64,000 bases of DNA from Bacteroides sp. (GTDB lineage Bacteria; Bacillota; Clostridia; Lachnospirales; Lachnospiraceae), in contig JAMPBO010000015.1 of the NCBI GenBank assembly GCA_023666705.1, forward strand, positions 20,017 through 84,016, in the 5' to 3' direction. Both the position numbers and the translations under genes were made by a program. Shown one piece after another: positions 1 through 8,691 of this stretch; the stretch's first letter is position 1, and each line of letters begins with the position of its first letter. The notes below the pieces were generated by a model. That model did not search any database and was not told the origin of the DNA. It worked only from the letters and a program-made list of their open reading frames with translations.

Positions 1-1201
1 TGACAAATATGCCATAAACGGGTGTCTCATAGTAAAAATATGCCACAAGCGGAAGGGTAACAATCTGTATTGACACTGAAAAAACAACAGACCCTGTCAC
101 ATATTTTACAATCTTATGCTTCTTAAAACAGCTGCCTATTTTTTTATTGGATAAAAGTCCCTTGTTTATGTAATTTCCAAGACATACGCCAAAAATTGCA
201 CCTACACTAAGCATCATGCCTGTATCCATAATGCTCATGGGATTTTTTATCAGCATAACAAATACGGCGATTGCCAATCCTGTAAGCATGTCTAAGCTTT
301 TCCCAAGCCGTTCTCCCAGCATTGCAATTACAAGCATAATCAATGCCCGCACCGTACTCATGCCAAAGCCTGCCAATGCCCCATACAAAAATGCTGTCAT
401 GATTGCCGCCAAGGTGGAAGCCCATGTAGGAATGGAAAGCTTCCGTAAAATAAAATACATACAGCCGCTTATGATTGAAATATGAAGTCCCGATATCGCC
501 AAAATATGAGCAATGCCGCTTCTCCGGAACAACAACATGGTTCTGTCACTGATGCTGCTTTTATCGCCAAACAAAATCCCCTGATACTCTACACAGCTGT
601 TTGTGCATATTTTCTCCAGCCTTTGTACGCCCCATTCCCTGACAGCTTCCCGTATTTCCCATGCCCTGCTATAGGAACCATCAAGCACCGTAATCTTCTG
701 GCACATTACAGAAAAACATATACCCTTTCCCTTGTAATATGCAGCAAAATCAAACGCTCCCGGATTTGTCGGAGCCGACGGACAGATTGCATTGCCAGAT
801 GCCGAAACCCTTTGTCCTACTTTCATCCCATCATCAACACCGTAGACAACCACCCTGCATTTGTCATTCGTTTTTATTATAATATTACAGCCATTTTGAG
901 TTTTATTAACCTCTGCCACCGTTCCCTGAAGCAAGACATATGTATTCCCGCCTGCATCCTGCTTTTGCCTAAGCTTTGCCAACCGGTCACAGCCAGAACA
1001 GCTTCCTATATTGATAAAACCCACGGCAGCCAGAAAGGAAACCCATATATACGCTGCTCTTTTTTGTGTCTTTCCAAGAAAAATGCCAACACAAATAAGC
1101 ATGCCCATAAGTGCATATGATAAACCTGTTTTGCCAATTATTATGTAAATCACCTCTCCAAGTGCAAACATAACAGCTGCCCAAAACAAAATTCTTTTCA
1201 A
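1..1201 (-). CDS. comEC: ComEC/Rec2 competence DNA-uptake channel, N-terminal part (cut by window start)
   Basis: Polytopic membrane channel that passes single-stranded DNA into the cytoplasm during transformation. About 400 residues are visible: an N-terminal membrane pair, a soluble OB-like segment (near residues 60-150), and the start of the competence domain with the family hallmark HILAISGLHISII followed by several hydrophobic helices. The C-terminal metallo-beta-lactamase-like domain lies outside the window. The start is chosen as TTG at 1199-1201 because GAGGAG lies 5-6 bases upstream; the ATG-started frame over the same bases is a shadow. It is the last visible gene of an operon with comEA and a two-component system, 18 bases after the GerMN-like lipoprotein gene. 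The family call is firm; whether the cell is naturally transformable is not shown. Confidence 0.9.
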   Translation of the reverse strand, partial: MKRILFWAAVMFALGEVIYIIIGKTGLSYALMGMLICVGIFLGKTQKRAAYIWVSFLAAVGFINIGSCSGCDRLAKLRQKQDAGGNTYVLLQGTVAEVNKTQNGCNIIIKTNDKCRVVVYGVDDGMKVGQRVSASGNAICPSAPTNPGAFDFAAYYKGKGICFSVMCQKITVLDGSYSRAWEIREAVREWGVQRLEKICTNSCVEYQGILFGDKSSISDRTMLLFRRSGIAHILAISGLHISIISGCMYFILRKLSIPTWASTLAAIMTAFLYGALAGFGMSTVRALIMLVIAMLGERLGKSLDMLTGLAIAVFVMLIKNPMSIMDTGMMLSVGAIFGVCLGNYINKGLLSNKKIGSCFKKHKIVKYVTGSVVFSVSIQIVTLPLVAYFYYETPVYGIFV

Positions 1202-1219
1202 TTGCTCTCCTCATTAATT

Positions 1220-1708
1220 TCACATACCTGAATATCCATAGAAATAAAACGATTTTCGGTCAAAGCTCTCCTCTGAAATAACAGTTCCCTTATTATCACT
1301 CAGCCGTATGGTGATAAAGTTTATATTTGATATCTGAAACAGGGAGCTTGTGATTGCCGCCTTTGCCAGAAGATAATATTCCTTATTATATTCACTTACC
1401 AAATCAAAATCCAGCGTCACATTATTGTACGCGTCTATCATATATGTGGTATAATCTATCCTGTCATTTCCAAGCTTTTCCGACAATACAAGCATAAGCT
1501 CTTCAATAGACGCTCCGACAGAATCAGGCTGCTTAAACCGAAACGCAGCCTCATCCTTTACAATTCCATTATCCACAGGATAATAGATGTCTACCATATT
1601 TTCTTCCTGCACACTTACGGAAAATTCCGTATTGGACTGTTGCTCACCACAACCTGTCGTTAAAGCGAGCATACATAAAACAAGAAAAACATAAGTAATT
1701 TTTTTCAT
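1220..1708 (-). CDS. GerMN-domain-like lipoprotein
   Basis: A 162-residue exported protein. The N-terminus is a lipoprotein signal with the lipobox LTTGC, so the mature protein should be anchored outside the membrane. The rest resembles the GerMN (sporulation/germination) fold: a YYPVDNG-type strand near residue 42, a pair of helices, then a conserved VTLDF strand near residue 115. GerMN domains occur in GerM and in envelope lipoproteins and probably bind cell-wall or protein partners. It starts 5 bases after the histidine kinase gene and precedes comEC by 18 bases. That position resembles the accessory lipoproteins that tune WalK-type kinases, but this is inference. The GerMN assignment comes from motif resemblance only. 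Confidence 0.65.
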   Translation of the reverse strand: MKKITYVFLVLCMLALTTGCGEQQSNTEFSVSVQEENMVDIYYPVDNGIVKDEAAFRFKQPDSVGASIEELMLVLSEKLGNDRIDYTTYMIDAYNNVTLDFDLVSEYNKEYYLLAKAAITSSLFQISNINFITIRLSDNKGTVISEESFDRKSFYFYGYSGM

Positions 1709-1713
1709 TACAA

Positions 1714-3147
1714 TTAACCCTCTTTACTGTCTGCATGTTTCATCGGTATTTTAACCGTAAATGTTGTTCCCTCTCCCGACTGGCTGTAAAGCTTAATCGT
1801 TCCGTCATGCATGAGAATAATATTTCTGGTTATGGCAAGACCAAGACCGGTTCCACCCGTATCCCTGCTTCTCGCCTTGTCAACCCTGTAAAATCTCTCA
1901 AAAACCTTATCCTTGCAGTCATCTGGTATTCCAACTCCCGAATCAGCAACCTTCACATAGAAATTTTTGTGGTCAGAATTTAAGGTAACCTTTATCCAGC
2001 CGTTATCGACATTATACTTTATGGCATTTTCTATAATATTTGTCAGGGCAAGTGTCAGCTTTACCTCGTCAACGTCAGCCTCAACCTCACGATAGCTCTC
2101 ATAGGTTATGACAATTCCCCTCGCATCAGCCAAAGGTGCCACACGTTTCAGGATAATCTCAAGCAACGTATTAATGTCAATGGTTGCAATATTAAGCTCT
2201 GCAGACTTCTTATCAGTTTTGACCAATGTGAGCAAATCTGTTATGATTTCACTTTCCCTGTCAATCTCGTCAACAATATCCGCCATAAATTCCTTATACA
2301 TATCTAAATCCGCCTGCTCGTTCTGAACTAAAGAATCTGCAAGCACCTTCATGGATGTAATAGGCGTTTTCAGCTCATGGGACACATTTGATACAAACTC
2401 CTGCCTTGAGGAATCTATCTCCATAAGCTTTCCAATTGAATTGTTGTAATTTTCAATAATCGTCCGGAACTCCGTAAAGCCTGCCTCAGGTATATCCTGA
2501 TTTGCCTGACCATACCGCATAGTCTCCATATGTGTATTAATATTTTTCAGACCGCTTACGCAGATCCATGCACCCAATATGGCAAGCAAAATACCAATAA
2601 CTATAATAACGAACACGAGCATATAGCTCCGTTCCGCAATATTATCCCACGCAGATGTTATTCTTTGGACAGGAACACTAATCATGATGACTCCTGCTAT
2701 TTCATCCGATGCATTCACGGGATAAATATACTGGTAGCTGTTATCAAGCAACGTGACAACACGTGGTTCCTCTCCCGTCATAACACTGATGACGGATGCA
2801 TTTATAATAAATGTATTTTCATTTTGAGCCGCCGAATCCTTTATAATATTATAATCTGCGTTAATTATAAAAATCCGCCCGTCAAAAAAAGTCGCCATAA
2901 ACTCTATACACGGATTTAAGTTGAAATCTTCCCCCTCCAAGGCAAAATCATTCGCAATTAAATCCTGTGAAAGCTTATCGCACTGCTTCCACACATCATT
3001 TTCCAACATCTTTTTCTGGCTGTCCTTATTGAATCTGACAATGACAATAGAATAAACAGACAAAAGCAACAAAACAACAAGTATAATGTATATCGTGATA
3101 AATGCACGAAGACTGATGGCTGTGAAATTTTTTTTGTTATTTTTCAA
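1714..3147 (-). CDS. Membrane sensor histidine kinase (WalK/PhoR type)
   Basis: A 477-residue sensor kinase. Transmembrane helix 1 spans about residues 13-37, an external sensory domain runs to about 172, helix 2 is about 175-197, and a HAMP linker follows. The HisKA dimerisation domain holds the phosphoacceptor His257 in SHELKTP. The ATPase domain has the N box NIIENAIKYN, the G1 box DSGVGI and the G2 box GTGLGLAI. There is no PAS domain between HAMP and HisKA, so it is shorter than classical WalK. The start is TTG with GAGG 8 bases upstream. It follows its response regulator by 22 bases in an operon bounded by comEA and comEC. Its ligand cannot be told from sequence. Confidence 0.92.
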   Translation of the reverse strand: MKNNKKNFTAISLRAFITIYIILVVLLLLSVYSIVIVRFNKDSQKKMLENDVWKQCDKLSQDLIANDFALEGEDFNLNPCIEFMATFFDGRIFIINADYNIIKDSAAQNENTFIINASVISVMTGEEPRVVTLLDNSYQYIYPVNASDEIAGVIMISVPVQRITSAWDNIAERSYMLVFVIIVIGILLAILGAWICVSGLKNINTHMETMRYGQANQDIPEAGFTEFRTIIENYNNSIGKLMEIDSSRQEFVSNVSHELKTPITSMKVLADSLVQNEQADLDMYKEFMADIVDEIDRESEIITDLLTLVKTDKKSAELNIATIDINTLLEIILKRVAPLADARGIVITYESYREVEADVDEVKLTLALTNIIENAIKYNVDNGWIKVTLNSDHKNFYVKVADSGVGIPDDCKDKVFERFYRVDKARSRDTGGTGLGLAITRNIILMHDGTIKLYSQSGEGTTFTVKIPMKHADSKEG

Positions 3148-3169
3148 TGTCGTTTCCTCGTTTCAAGGG

Positions 3170-3856
3170 TCAGGATTGGAAATAATATCCAACTCCCCAT
3201 TTCGTATGAATATATTTTGGATTTGCAGGTGTCGATTCGATTTTTTCCCTGAGTCTTCTCACATGAACATCAACCGTTCTTGCATCGCCGGGATAGCCTG
3301 CACCCCATATTGTCTTTAAAAGCTGTTCCCTGGAATAAACCTTGTTCGGATTTGAAATCAACAAATATACAAGATCAAACTCCTTTGCCGTCAGGTTTAC
3401 TTCCTTTTCTTCTATGTATACCCGTCTGCTGTCACAATCAATTTTAAGCCCTTTCGCCTCTATAATCTTGCTACTTGCAGTTTCATTTGCAGTTTTGGTA
3501 TTTCTTCTTAAAATCGCCTTTATTCTCGCCTTTACCTCAAGAATATTAAAGGGCTTTGTGATGTAATCGTCGGCACCATACTCAAGTCCCAGTATTTTAT
3601 CCATATCATCGCCCTTTGCCGTAAGCATGATGATAGGCACATCGGAAAACTCCCTGATCTGCTGGCATATTTCCAAGCCTGTAATTCCCGGCAGCATAAT
3701 GTCAAGGAGAATAATATCGTACTTGTTCTCCTTTGCCATATTAAATCCTTCCTCACCATCGTATGCTACATCCACATGCATATCGTCCTGCTCAAGACTG
3801 AACTTTATTCCCTTTACGATTGACTTTTCGTCATCAACTACCAAAACCTTTTTCAT
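3170..3856 (-). CDS. OmpR/WalR-family response regulator
   Basis: A 228-residue DNA-binding response regulator. The receiver domain has the acidic pair Asp8-Asp9, the phosphoacceptor Asp52 in LLDIMLPG, the conserved Thr in MLTAKGDD and the Lys in YITKPF. The C-terminal winged-helix domain carries the usual RTVDVHVRRLREKI recognition helix and a GVGYYF end. It should control promoters once phosphorylated by the kinase encoded just downstream. It lies 9 bases after comEA. The receiver and DNA-binding sequence resembles the WalR/PhoP group, and a WalR-like box occurs in front of the SleB-type hydrolase gene about 7 kb away (11078-11094). That this regulator binds there is inference. Confidence 0.93.
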   Translation of the reverse strand: MKKVLVVDDEKSIVKGIKFSLEQDDMHVDVAYDGEEGFNMAKENKYDIILLDIMLPGITGLEICQQIREFSDVPIIMLTAKGDDMDKILGLEYGADDYITKPFNILEVKARIKAILRRNTKTANETASSKIIEAKGLKIDCDSRRVYIEEKEVNLTAKEFDLVYLLISNPNKVYSREQLLKTIWGAGYPGDARTVDVHVRRLREKIESTPANPKYIHTKWGVGYYFQS

Positions 3857-3865
3857 GTTATCTCC

Positions 3866-4447
3866 TTACTCTACACATATATAATCCTTTATATTATTGT
3901 AGACGCCATCCTTGATTCCACTTATTTGTTTTATGTCATCCACGCTTTTGTAGCTACCGTGTTCCTCCCTGTATTCTACAATTGCCTTAGCCTTACTCTT
4001 ACCGATACCCGGCAGTGTCATCAATGTTTCCACATCTGCAGTATTAATGTTCACAAGTCCCGATGCTTCCTCCTGGACAATGCTCAAATAAGCTTCTGTC
4101 TCATCCCTGCTTGGAAAATAAATCTTTTCCCCTGCAGAAATTCCTTCAGCGAGATTAATGTATTCCTCATCCGCCTCCCCGGAAAATCCTCCTGCAGCAT
4201 GTAACGCATCCTGCTTTATCGAGCCTTGCTCCATATAGTAAACGCCCGGATTTGCAACAGCCCCACAAACGTAAACCGCAAGCAGTCCATCTCTTGGCAC
4301 TGCCGTGGTACTGATTGCTGTATCTGCCACATCACCGAAAGCGGCGGCATCCGTACCAGCGGAAGTTACCACGGTTCCCGAACTGCCACATGCCGTCAGA
4401 CATGTCATCATCAAAACAACCAAAACACATACAAAAATCTTGTGCAT
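3866..4447 (-). CDS. comEA: ComEA-like DNA-binding protein with lipobox
   Basis: A 193-residue competence protein expected to bind DNA outside the membrane and deliver it to ComEC. An SLBB-type domain sits at about residues 56-108 (VYVCGAVANPGVY) and a helix-hairpin-helix pair at about 130-190 (LVNINTADVETLMTLPGIGKSKA...). The domain order is that of ComEA. The N-terminus carries the lipobox LTAC, so this version looks like a lipoprotein rather than a protein held by a plain transmembrane anchor. It is the first gene of the operon and has AGGAGG seven bases before the ATG and a TTGTAA-17-TAAAAT promoter at 4508-4536. Confidence 0.88.
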   Translation of the reverse strand: MHKIFVCVLVVLMMTCLTACGSSGTVVTSAGTDAAAFGDVADTAISTTAVPRDGLLAVYVCGAVANPGVYYMEQGSIKQDALHAAGGFSGEADEEYINLAEGISAGEKIYFPSRDETEAYLSIVQEEASGLVNINTADVETLMTLPGIGKSKAKAIVEYREEHGSYKSVDDIKQISGIKDGVYNNIKDYICVE

Positions 4448-4507
4448 ATGAAATACCTCCTTTATATATCTGCAAGTATTTCACAACACACAACAAAACA
4501 CACTACC

Positions 4508-4536
4508 ATTTTACCCAACTTTGTAAAATATTACAA
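4508..4536 (-). promoter_or_regulatory. Promoter of the comEA operon
   Basis: On the minus strand a -35 box TTGTAA (4531-4536) is followed after 17 bases by a -10 box TAAAAT (4508-4513), about 60 bases before the comEA ATG. It is the best sigma-A-type match in this gap; no start site is known. Confidence 0.5.
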
Positions 4537-4559
4537 TAGTAAAAAAGTATAATCGTACA

Positions 4560-5000
4560 CTACTTTTCCCACTTAAATATGATAAATCCTACAATAGAAA
4601 TAATAATACCGATTAATTTACTCCATTCAAAGGAAACCTTCTCCACGCCAAACAGTCCCATCAGCTCTATCAGATATGCAACCAAAAGCTGTGCAATTAC
4701 AATTAACAGAACTGCCTTGGCAGGTCCTAAGTCAGCCATGCTCTTTATAACCGTCCATGTAATAAATGCACCGATTACACCTCCCGTAAGCATATATTTA
4801 TGATCGACCTGAAACAGCGACATTATATTTGCATCATTTCGTTCAAATACCGCCCAAAGAATAAACGCTACCACAAAGCTTGAAAGTGCAACCCATGAGG
4901 TAGCCAGCCAGTTTGAAGTCTGCTTTGTAACCCCCGTGTTAAACACACCCTGAATACTCATCAGTGTTCCCGATATTAGGGCAATAATAAGTCCCCACAT
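4560..5000 (-). CDS. DMT-superfamily membrane protein, YdcZ/DUF606 family
   Basis: A 146-residue integral membrane protein with five predicted helices, matching the YdcZ (DUF606) family of small drug/metabolite-type transporters. Typical features are the N-terminal GLIIALISGTLMSIQGVFNT helix with its conserved Gln, and the PAKAVLLIVIAQL helix. Members often work as paired or dimeric units; the substrate is unknown. It lies 97 bases downstream of argB on the same strand. Its ribosome site (5009-5013) is locked in the 3' arm of a strong hairpin (5001-5061), so translation or transcription is probably regulated. Confidence 0.82.
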   Translation of the reverse strand: MWGLIIALISGTLMSIQGVFNTGVTKQTSNWLATSWVALSSFVVAFILWAVFERNDANIMSLFQVDHKYMLTGGVIGAFITWTVIKSMADLGPAKAVLLIVIAQLLVAYLIELMGLFGVEKVSFEWSKLIGIIISIVGFIIFKWEK

Positions 5001-5061
5001 AATAAAAACCTCCGTTTTGCAAATAATATAAGTTATTATTTGTCATAACAGAGGTTTTATT
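5001..5061 (-). promoter_or_regulatory. Leader hairpin that buries the ribosome site and ends in a U-tract
   Basis: Directly in front of the YdcZ-type gene, the minus-strand RNA can fold AATAAAACCTC against GAGGTTTTTATT, with an inner CAAATAATA/TATTATTTG stem. The GGAGG ribosome site is part of the 3' arm, and the arm is followed by UUUUUAUU up to the start codon. The same structure can therefore act as an intrinsic terminator behind argB or as a translation block for the downstream gene. No known riboswitch class was recognised. Confidence 0.6.
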
Positions 5062-5097
5062 CCCAAATTACTTTTTTATTTCATGACATGCCAGTGG

Positions 5098-5988
5098 CTA
5101 CAGTAGCGGTTCCTTCATAATCGCTGTACCAATACCCTTTTCCGTAAATATTTCAAGCAGCAGGCAGTGTTCCACACGTCCATCAAGCATATGCACCCTT
5201 GATACGCCATTTTTCATTGCCTCTATGCAATTCGTAAGCTTGGGAAGCATACCGCCGCCTACAATTCCTTTGTCAATAAATTCCTGTGCCTCATTGATAT
5301 TCATTTCTGAAATAAGCGTGGATTTGTCCTCAGGGTCAACGAACACACCCTCAATATCCGTTAAAAATACAAGCTTCTCTGCATTTAACGCTGTTGCAAC
5401 CGCACAGGCTGCATCGTCAGCATTGATATTGTAACCATGGAAATCCTCCACACCGATTCCAATCGGCTCAATCACAGGGATAAAATCATTTTCAATGAGC
5501 GTCTCCAAAATGGAAACATCTGCAGAGACAACCTCACCTACATAGCCGATATCCTTTCCACTGCTTAGTTTTTTACGGACCTGCAGCAAACCGCCATCCT
5601 TGCCGCTTATACCCACAGCCTTAAGTCCGAGCTTCTGCATCATTGCCACTAGACTTTTATTCACCTTGGATAAAACCATTTCTGCCACATCAAGCGTCTC
5701 CTCGTCAGTCACACGAAGACCGTTTATAAACTCGGACTCCTTGCCGATTTTATTCATCCATGCACTAATTTCCTTGCCTCCGCCATGCACGATAATCGGC
5801 TTTAAACCAACCAGCTTCAAAAGGGCAACATCCCTGATTACATTATACTTTAAATTTTCGTCTATCATGGCACTTCCGCCATACTTTACAACGACCTTTT
5901 TTCCATTAAATTTCTGAATATACGGCAAAGCCTCTATCAGCGTCTGTGCCTTAGCCAAAACCAAATCCATTGAATCATTATTAACCAT
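5098..5988 (-). CDS. argB: Acetylglutamate kinase
   Basis: Phosphorylates N-acetylglutamate, the second step of the acetylated route to ornithine and arginine, in the cytoplasm. The sequence shows the amino-acid-kinase signature [10 protein letters not shown], the substrate loop VHGGGKEI, the nucleotide segment [10 protein letters not shown] and the C-terminal GGGMLPKL motif. The length of 296 residues is normal. The ATG at 5986-5988 is preferred over the one six bases earlier because AAAGG then lies 8 bases upstream. It is last in the argC-argJ-argB order. A pair of 50-bp direct repeats separates it from argJ. Confidence 0.95.
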   Translation of the reverse strand: MVNNDSMDLVLAKAQTLIEALPYIQKFNGKKVVVKYGGSAMIDENLKYNVIRDVALLKLVGLKPIIVHGGGKEISAWMNKIGKESEFINGLRVTDEETLDVAEMVLSKVNKSLVAMMQKLGLKAVGISGKDGGLLQVRKKLSSGKDIGYVGEVVSADVSILETLIENDFIPVIEPIGIGVEDFHGYNINADDAACAVATALNAEKLVFLTDIEGVFVDPEDKSTLISEMNINEAQEFIDKGIVGGGMLPKLTNCIEAMKNGVSRVHMLDGRVEHCLLLEIFTEKGIGTAIMKEPLL

Positions 5989-6020
5989 ACTCATATCCTT
6001 TCCAAATTTCCAATTTCTTA

Positions 6021-6187
6021 GAACAAAGTGCCTTCGACATTCTTCATGCAGCTACAACTTTAATGGCACTTTGGGCGAATCCTAGCAGGATTTTTAATCC
6101 TGCCTTATAAGGAAGTTCAAAGAACTTTCTTATAAAGGAACAAAGTGCCTTCGACATTCTTCATGCGGTTACAACTTTAATGGCACT
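6021..6187. repeat. Paired 50-bp direct repeats with internal hairpins between argJ and argB
   Basis: Two copies of a 50-base unit (6021-6070 and 6138-6187) differ at only two positions. Each copy begins with AAAGTGCC or AGTGCC and ends with the complement, so each can fold on itself. The 67-base spacer holds two more hairpins, one built on ATCCTagcAGGAT and one on a CCTTATAAGG/CTTATAAAGG-type pair. The block fills the gap between argJ and argB. It has no ORF; a role in mRNA processing or differential expression is possible. Confidence 0.75.
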
Positions 6188-6198
6188 GCAGTCCGCAT

Positions 6199-7425
6199 TC
6201 AAGACCTGTAATCCGCATTTATCTTAACATAATCATATGTCAAATCGCAACCCCACGCTGTCGCCTTACCATCCCCTGACTTAACATCAACGACTGCAGT
6301 AACTGCCTTAGGGGAAAGGATTTCCATTGCCAGCTTCTCGTCAAAATCGGTTGCCATACCATTGCTTACCAATTGAATGCTTCCCTTTTCACTTTCAATT
6401 GTTATGTCAACCTTATAAGGATCAAACTCAGCACCCGAATAACCCATGGCACAAAGGAATCTTCCCCAATTTGCGTCCTTACCATATATGGCACATTTTG
6501 TAAGGTTTGAGGTGACTATGGATTTTGCAAGCACCTTTGCCGCCGCAGTATCAAATGCCCCCTTGACATCGACCTGAAACAGTCTGGTTGCTCCCTCTCC
6601 ATCTCCTGCAATCTGCTTTGCAAGAAATGTATTCATCTCATTCAATGCCCTCTTAAATGCTTCATAATCGGCATTCTCAGTATCAATTCTTTTATTTCCC
6701 GCAAGTCCGTTTGCCAGAATCAGCACAGTATCATTGGTTGACGTATCTCCGTCCACCGACACCATATTAAAGGTATCCTCAACATTCTCCTTTAATGCCT
6801 TTTCAAGGAGCGGCTGTGCTATATCAAGGTCTGTGGTAATAAATCCAAGCATGGTTCCCATGTTTGGATGAATCATTCCCGAACCCTTACACATTCCTCC
6901 CATCGTAACGATAGTGCCTCCAATTTCAAACTGAAGGGCAATTTCCTTTTTATGGGTATCCGTCGTCAAAATAGCTGTAGCCGCATCTTCCGCTGACTGT
7001 CTGCTGTCACTTATCATATCCTTAAGGGCATCAACGCCTGTTGCTATCACATCCATCGGCAGACGAAAGCCGATAACACCTGTAGACGCAACCAGCACCT
7101 GTTCCTCATTAAGGTTAAGGGCATCTGCCGTAAGCTGTGCCATTTTTTTTGTGTCCTCATAACCTCCATCACCAGTACAGGCATTCGCAACTCCAGTGTT
7201 TATAATAACCGCCTGTGCCGCCTTTTGTTCCTCCACAACCTTTTTATCCCACAAGACAGGTGCTGCCTTTACAATATTTTTCGTAAATGTGCCTGCTGCA
7301 TTTGCCGGACATTCCGAATATATCATTGCCATATCCTTATTTGTTTTTCCTGCCTTAATTCCCGCACGTGTTCCTGCTGCCTTAAAACCTTTCGGAGCCG
7401 TCACTCCGCCATCTATTATCTTCAT
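6199..7425 (-). CDS. argJ: Bifunctional ornithine acetyltransferase / N-acetylglutamate synthase
   Basis: Recycles the acetyl group from N-acetylornithine to glutamate, closing the cyclic arginine pathway. The autoproteolysis site GDTSTNDTV, where the Thr becomes the nucleophile of the beta chain, is intact, as is the preceding KGSGMIHPNMGTM segment and the C-terminal YGKDANWGR and SAEFDPY-type regions. The length of 408 residues is normal. The start is the ATG at 7423-7425, which has AGGAGGG seven bases upstream and begins MKIIDGGVTAPKGF; a longer frame exists but is not family-like. It lies between argC and argB. Confidence 0.95.
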   Translation of the reverse strand: MKIIDGGVTAPKGFKAAGTRAGIKAGKTNKDMAMIYSECPANAAGTFTKNIVKAAPVLWDKKVVEEQKAAQAVIINTGVANACTGDGGYEDTKKMAQLTADALNLNEEQVLVASTGVIGFRLPMDVIATGVDALKDMISDSRQSAEDAATAILTTDTHKKEIALQFEIGGTIVTMGGMCKGSGMIHPNMGTMLGFITTDLDIAQPLLEKALKENVEDTFNMVSVDGDTSTNDTVLILANGLAGNKRIDTENADYEAFKRALNEMNTFLAKQIAGDGEGATRLFQVDVKGAFDTAAAKVLAKSIVTSNLTKCAIYGKDANWGRFLCAMGYSGAEFDPYKVDITIESEKGSIQLVSNGMATDFDEKLAMEILSPKAVTAVVDVKSGDGKATAWGCDLTYDYVKINADYRS

Positions 7426-7493
7426 ATATTCCCTCCTGTCTCTTTGAACGTCGCCGCATCCTAATTTTGCTTCGCAAAAGCGGCAACGCTGCA

Positions 7494-7520
7494 TGTCAAG
7501 TTTTCATAGAAAACTTGACA
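7494..7520. other. 12-bp perfect hairpin between argC and argJ
   Basis: TGTCAAGTTTTC and its exact complement are separated by three bases. No U-tract follows on the minus strand, so it is not a standard terminator; it could protect or process the arg mRNA. A smaller TTTTGC/GCAAAA hairpin lies just beside it at 7464-7479. Confidence 0.55.
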
Positions 7521-7555
7521 CAACCTTGAACATCAGCCCATAAATATCATGTGTG

Positions 7556-8599
7556 TTATGGAAAAAGCGGCGGCATCATAAGTCCCTTAGTCTCATCAAG
7601 CCCCATAATCAAATTCATGTTCTGCACTGCCTGACCTGCCGCACCCTTAACCAGATTATCCATCGCACCCATAACAACAACCCTGTTTGTTCTTGGGTCT
7701 TTCACAAAATTGATATCAACATAATTACTGCCCTCCACCCATCTTGTCTCAGGGCATACCCCTTCGTCAAGAACACGAACGAAAGGCTCCGAACCGTAAT
7801 ATTTATCATAAACCGCCTTTAAATCCCCATATGAGCATTCCTTTACAAGACCTGCATAGGCAGTTACAAGAATTCCCCTGTTCATCGGTACTAAGTGTGG
7901 TGTAAAGTTGATTGTAAGAGGCGTTCCGTCATATGCATACCCCAGCTGTTCCTCTATCTCCGGTGTGTGTCTGTGTGTCGTAACACCATATGCCTTTATG
8001 CTCTCGTTCACTTCACAATAAAGATTTGCAACCTTTGCACCCCTGCCTGCACCTGAGGTTCCTGATTTTGCATCCACGATAATGGTATCAACATCAATCA
8101 GTCTTTCTTTTACAAGCGGATACAGGGACAAAATAGAGCAGGTCGTATAACACCCCGGATTTGCTATAATTCTGGCACCCTTGATGGCGTCCCTGTTTAT
8201 TTCACAAAGACCGTACACCGCTTCTCCTAAAAATTCAGGTGCCTTATGCTCAATTTTATACCATGCCTCATAAGTTGCGGCATCCTTTATACGAAAATCC
8301 GCTGAAAGGTCAACCAGCTTTGCCTTTGAAAGAATATTTTCATTGACAAGCGACGCTGCAAGCCCCTGTGGCGTAGCGGTAAATATGACATCCACCTGAT
8401 CCGCAAGTGCCTCCATATTATCATCCATACATTTTTGGTCTACAATCTGAAACATATTTCCATATACGTCAGAATATTTTTTATCTATGTAGCTTCTTGA
8501 GCCATACCACTCTATGGAGACATCTCCATGCCCCAAAAGCAATCTCACAAGCTCCTGACCTGCATATCCCGTCGAGCCTATTATTCCTACCTTTACCAT
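7556..8599 (-). CDS. argC: N-acetyl-gamma-glutamyl-phosphate reductase
   Basis: NADPH-dependent reduction of acetylglutamyl phosphate, third step of arginine synthesis. Visible are the N-terminal Rossmann motif VGIIGSTGYAGQELVRLL, the catalytic cysteine in ANPGCYTT, and the SGTSGAGR loop. The 347-residue length is typical. The start ATG at 8597-8599 follows GAGGGAAG; an in-frame ATG 24 bases earlier overlaps that ribosome site and is less likely. It is first in the argCJB operon and diverges from argG, with ARG-box-like sites in the shared intergenic region. Confidence 0.95.
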   Translation of the reverse strand: MVKVGIIGSTGYAGQELVRLLLGHGDVSIEWYGSRSYIDKKYSDVYGNMFQIVDQKCMDDNMEALADQVDVIFTATPQGLAASLVNENILSKAKLVDLSADFRIKDAATYEAWYKIEHKAPEFLGEAVYGLCEINRDAIKGARIIANPGCYTTCSILSLYPLVKERLIDVDTIIVDAKSGTSGAGRGAKVANLYCEVNESIKAYGVTTHRHTPEIEEQLGYAYDGTPLTINFTPHLVPMNRGILVTAYAGLVKECSYGDLKAVYDKYYGSEPFVRVLDEGVCPETRWVEGSNYVDINFVKDPRTNRVVVMGAMDNLVKGAAGQAVQNMNLIMGLDETKGLMMPPLFP

Positions 8600-8691
8600 A
8601 ATACTTCCCTCTTTTCTTCTCATTGAACATCAGTGAATTATCACGATTATACAACCGAGCCTTAAAATATGCAATATAATATTTGTTTTTT

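Noticed and set aside
482..1223. Open frames of 212 residues (plus) and 78 residues (minus) over the comEC region
   Set aside because: They are shadows; the minus frame started by TTG at 1201 encodes clear ComEC motifs.
6000..6198. Possible T-box or arginine riboswitch in the argJ-argB gap
   Set aside because: The gap is explained by two direct repeats and small hairpins; no T-box bulge or conserved riboswitch core was seen.
7426..7494. 23-residue N-terminal extension of argJ
   Set aside because: AGGAGGG is placed for the internal ATG and the extension is not family-like.
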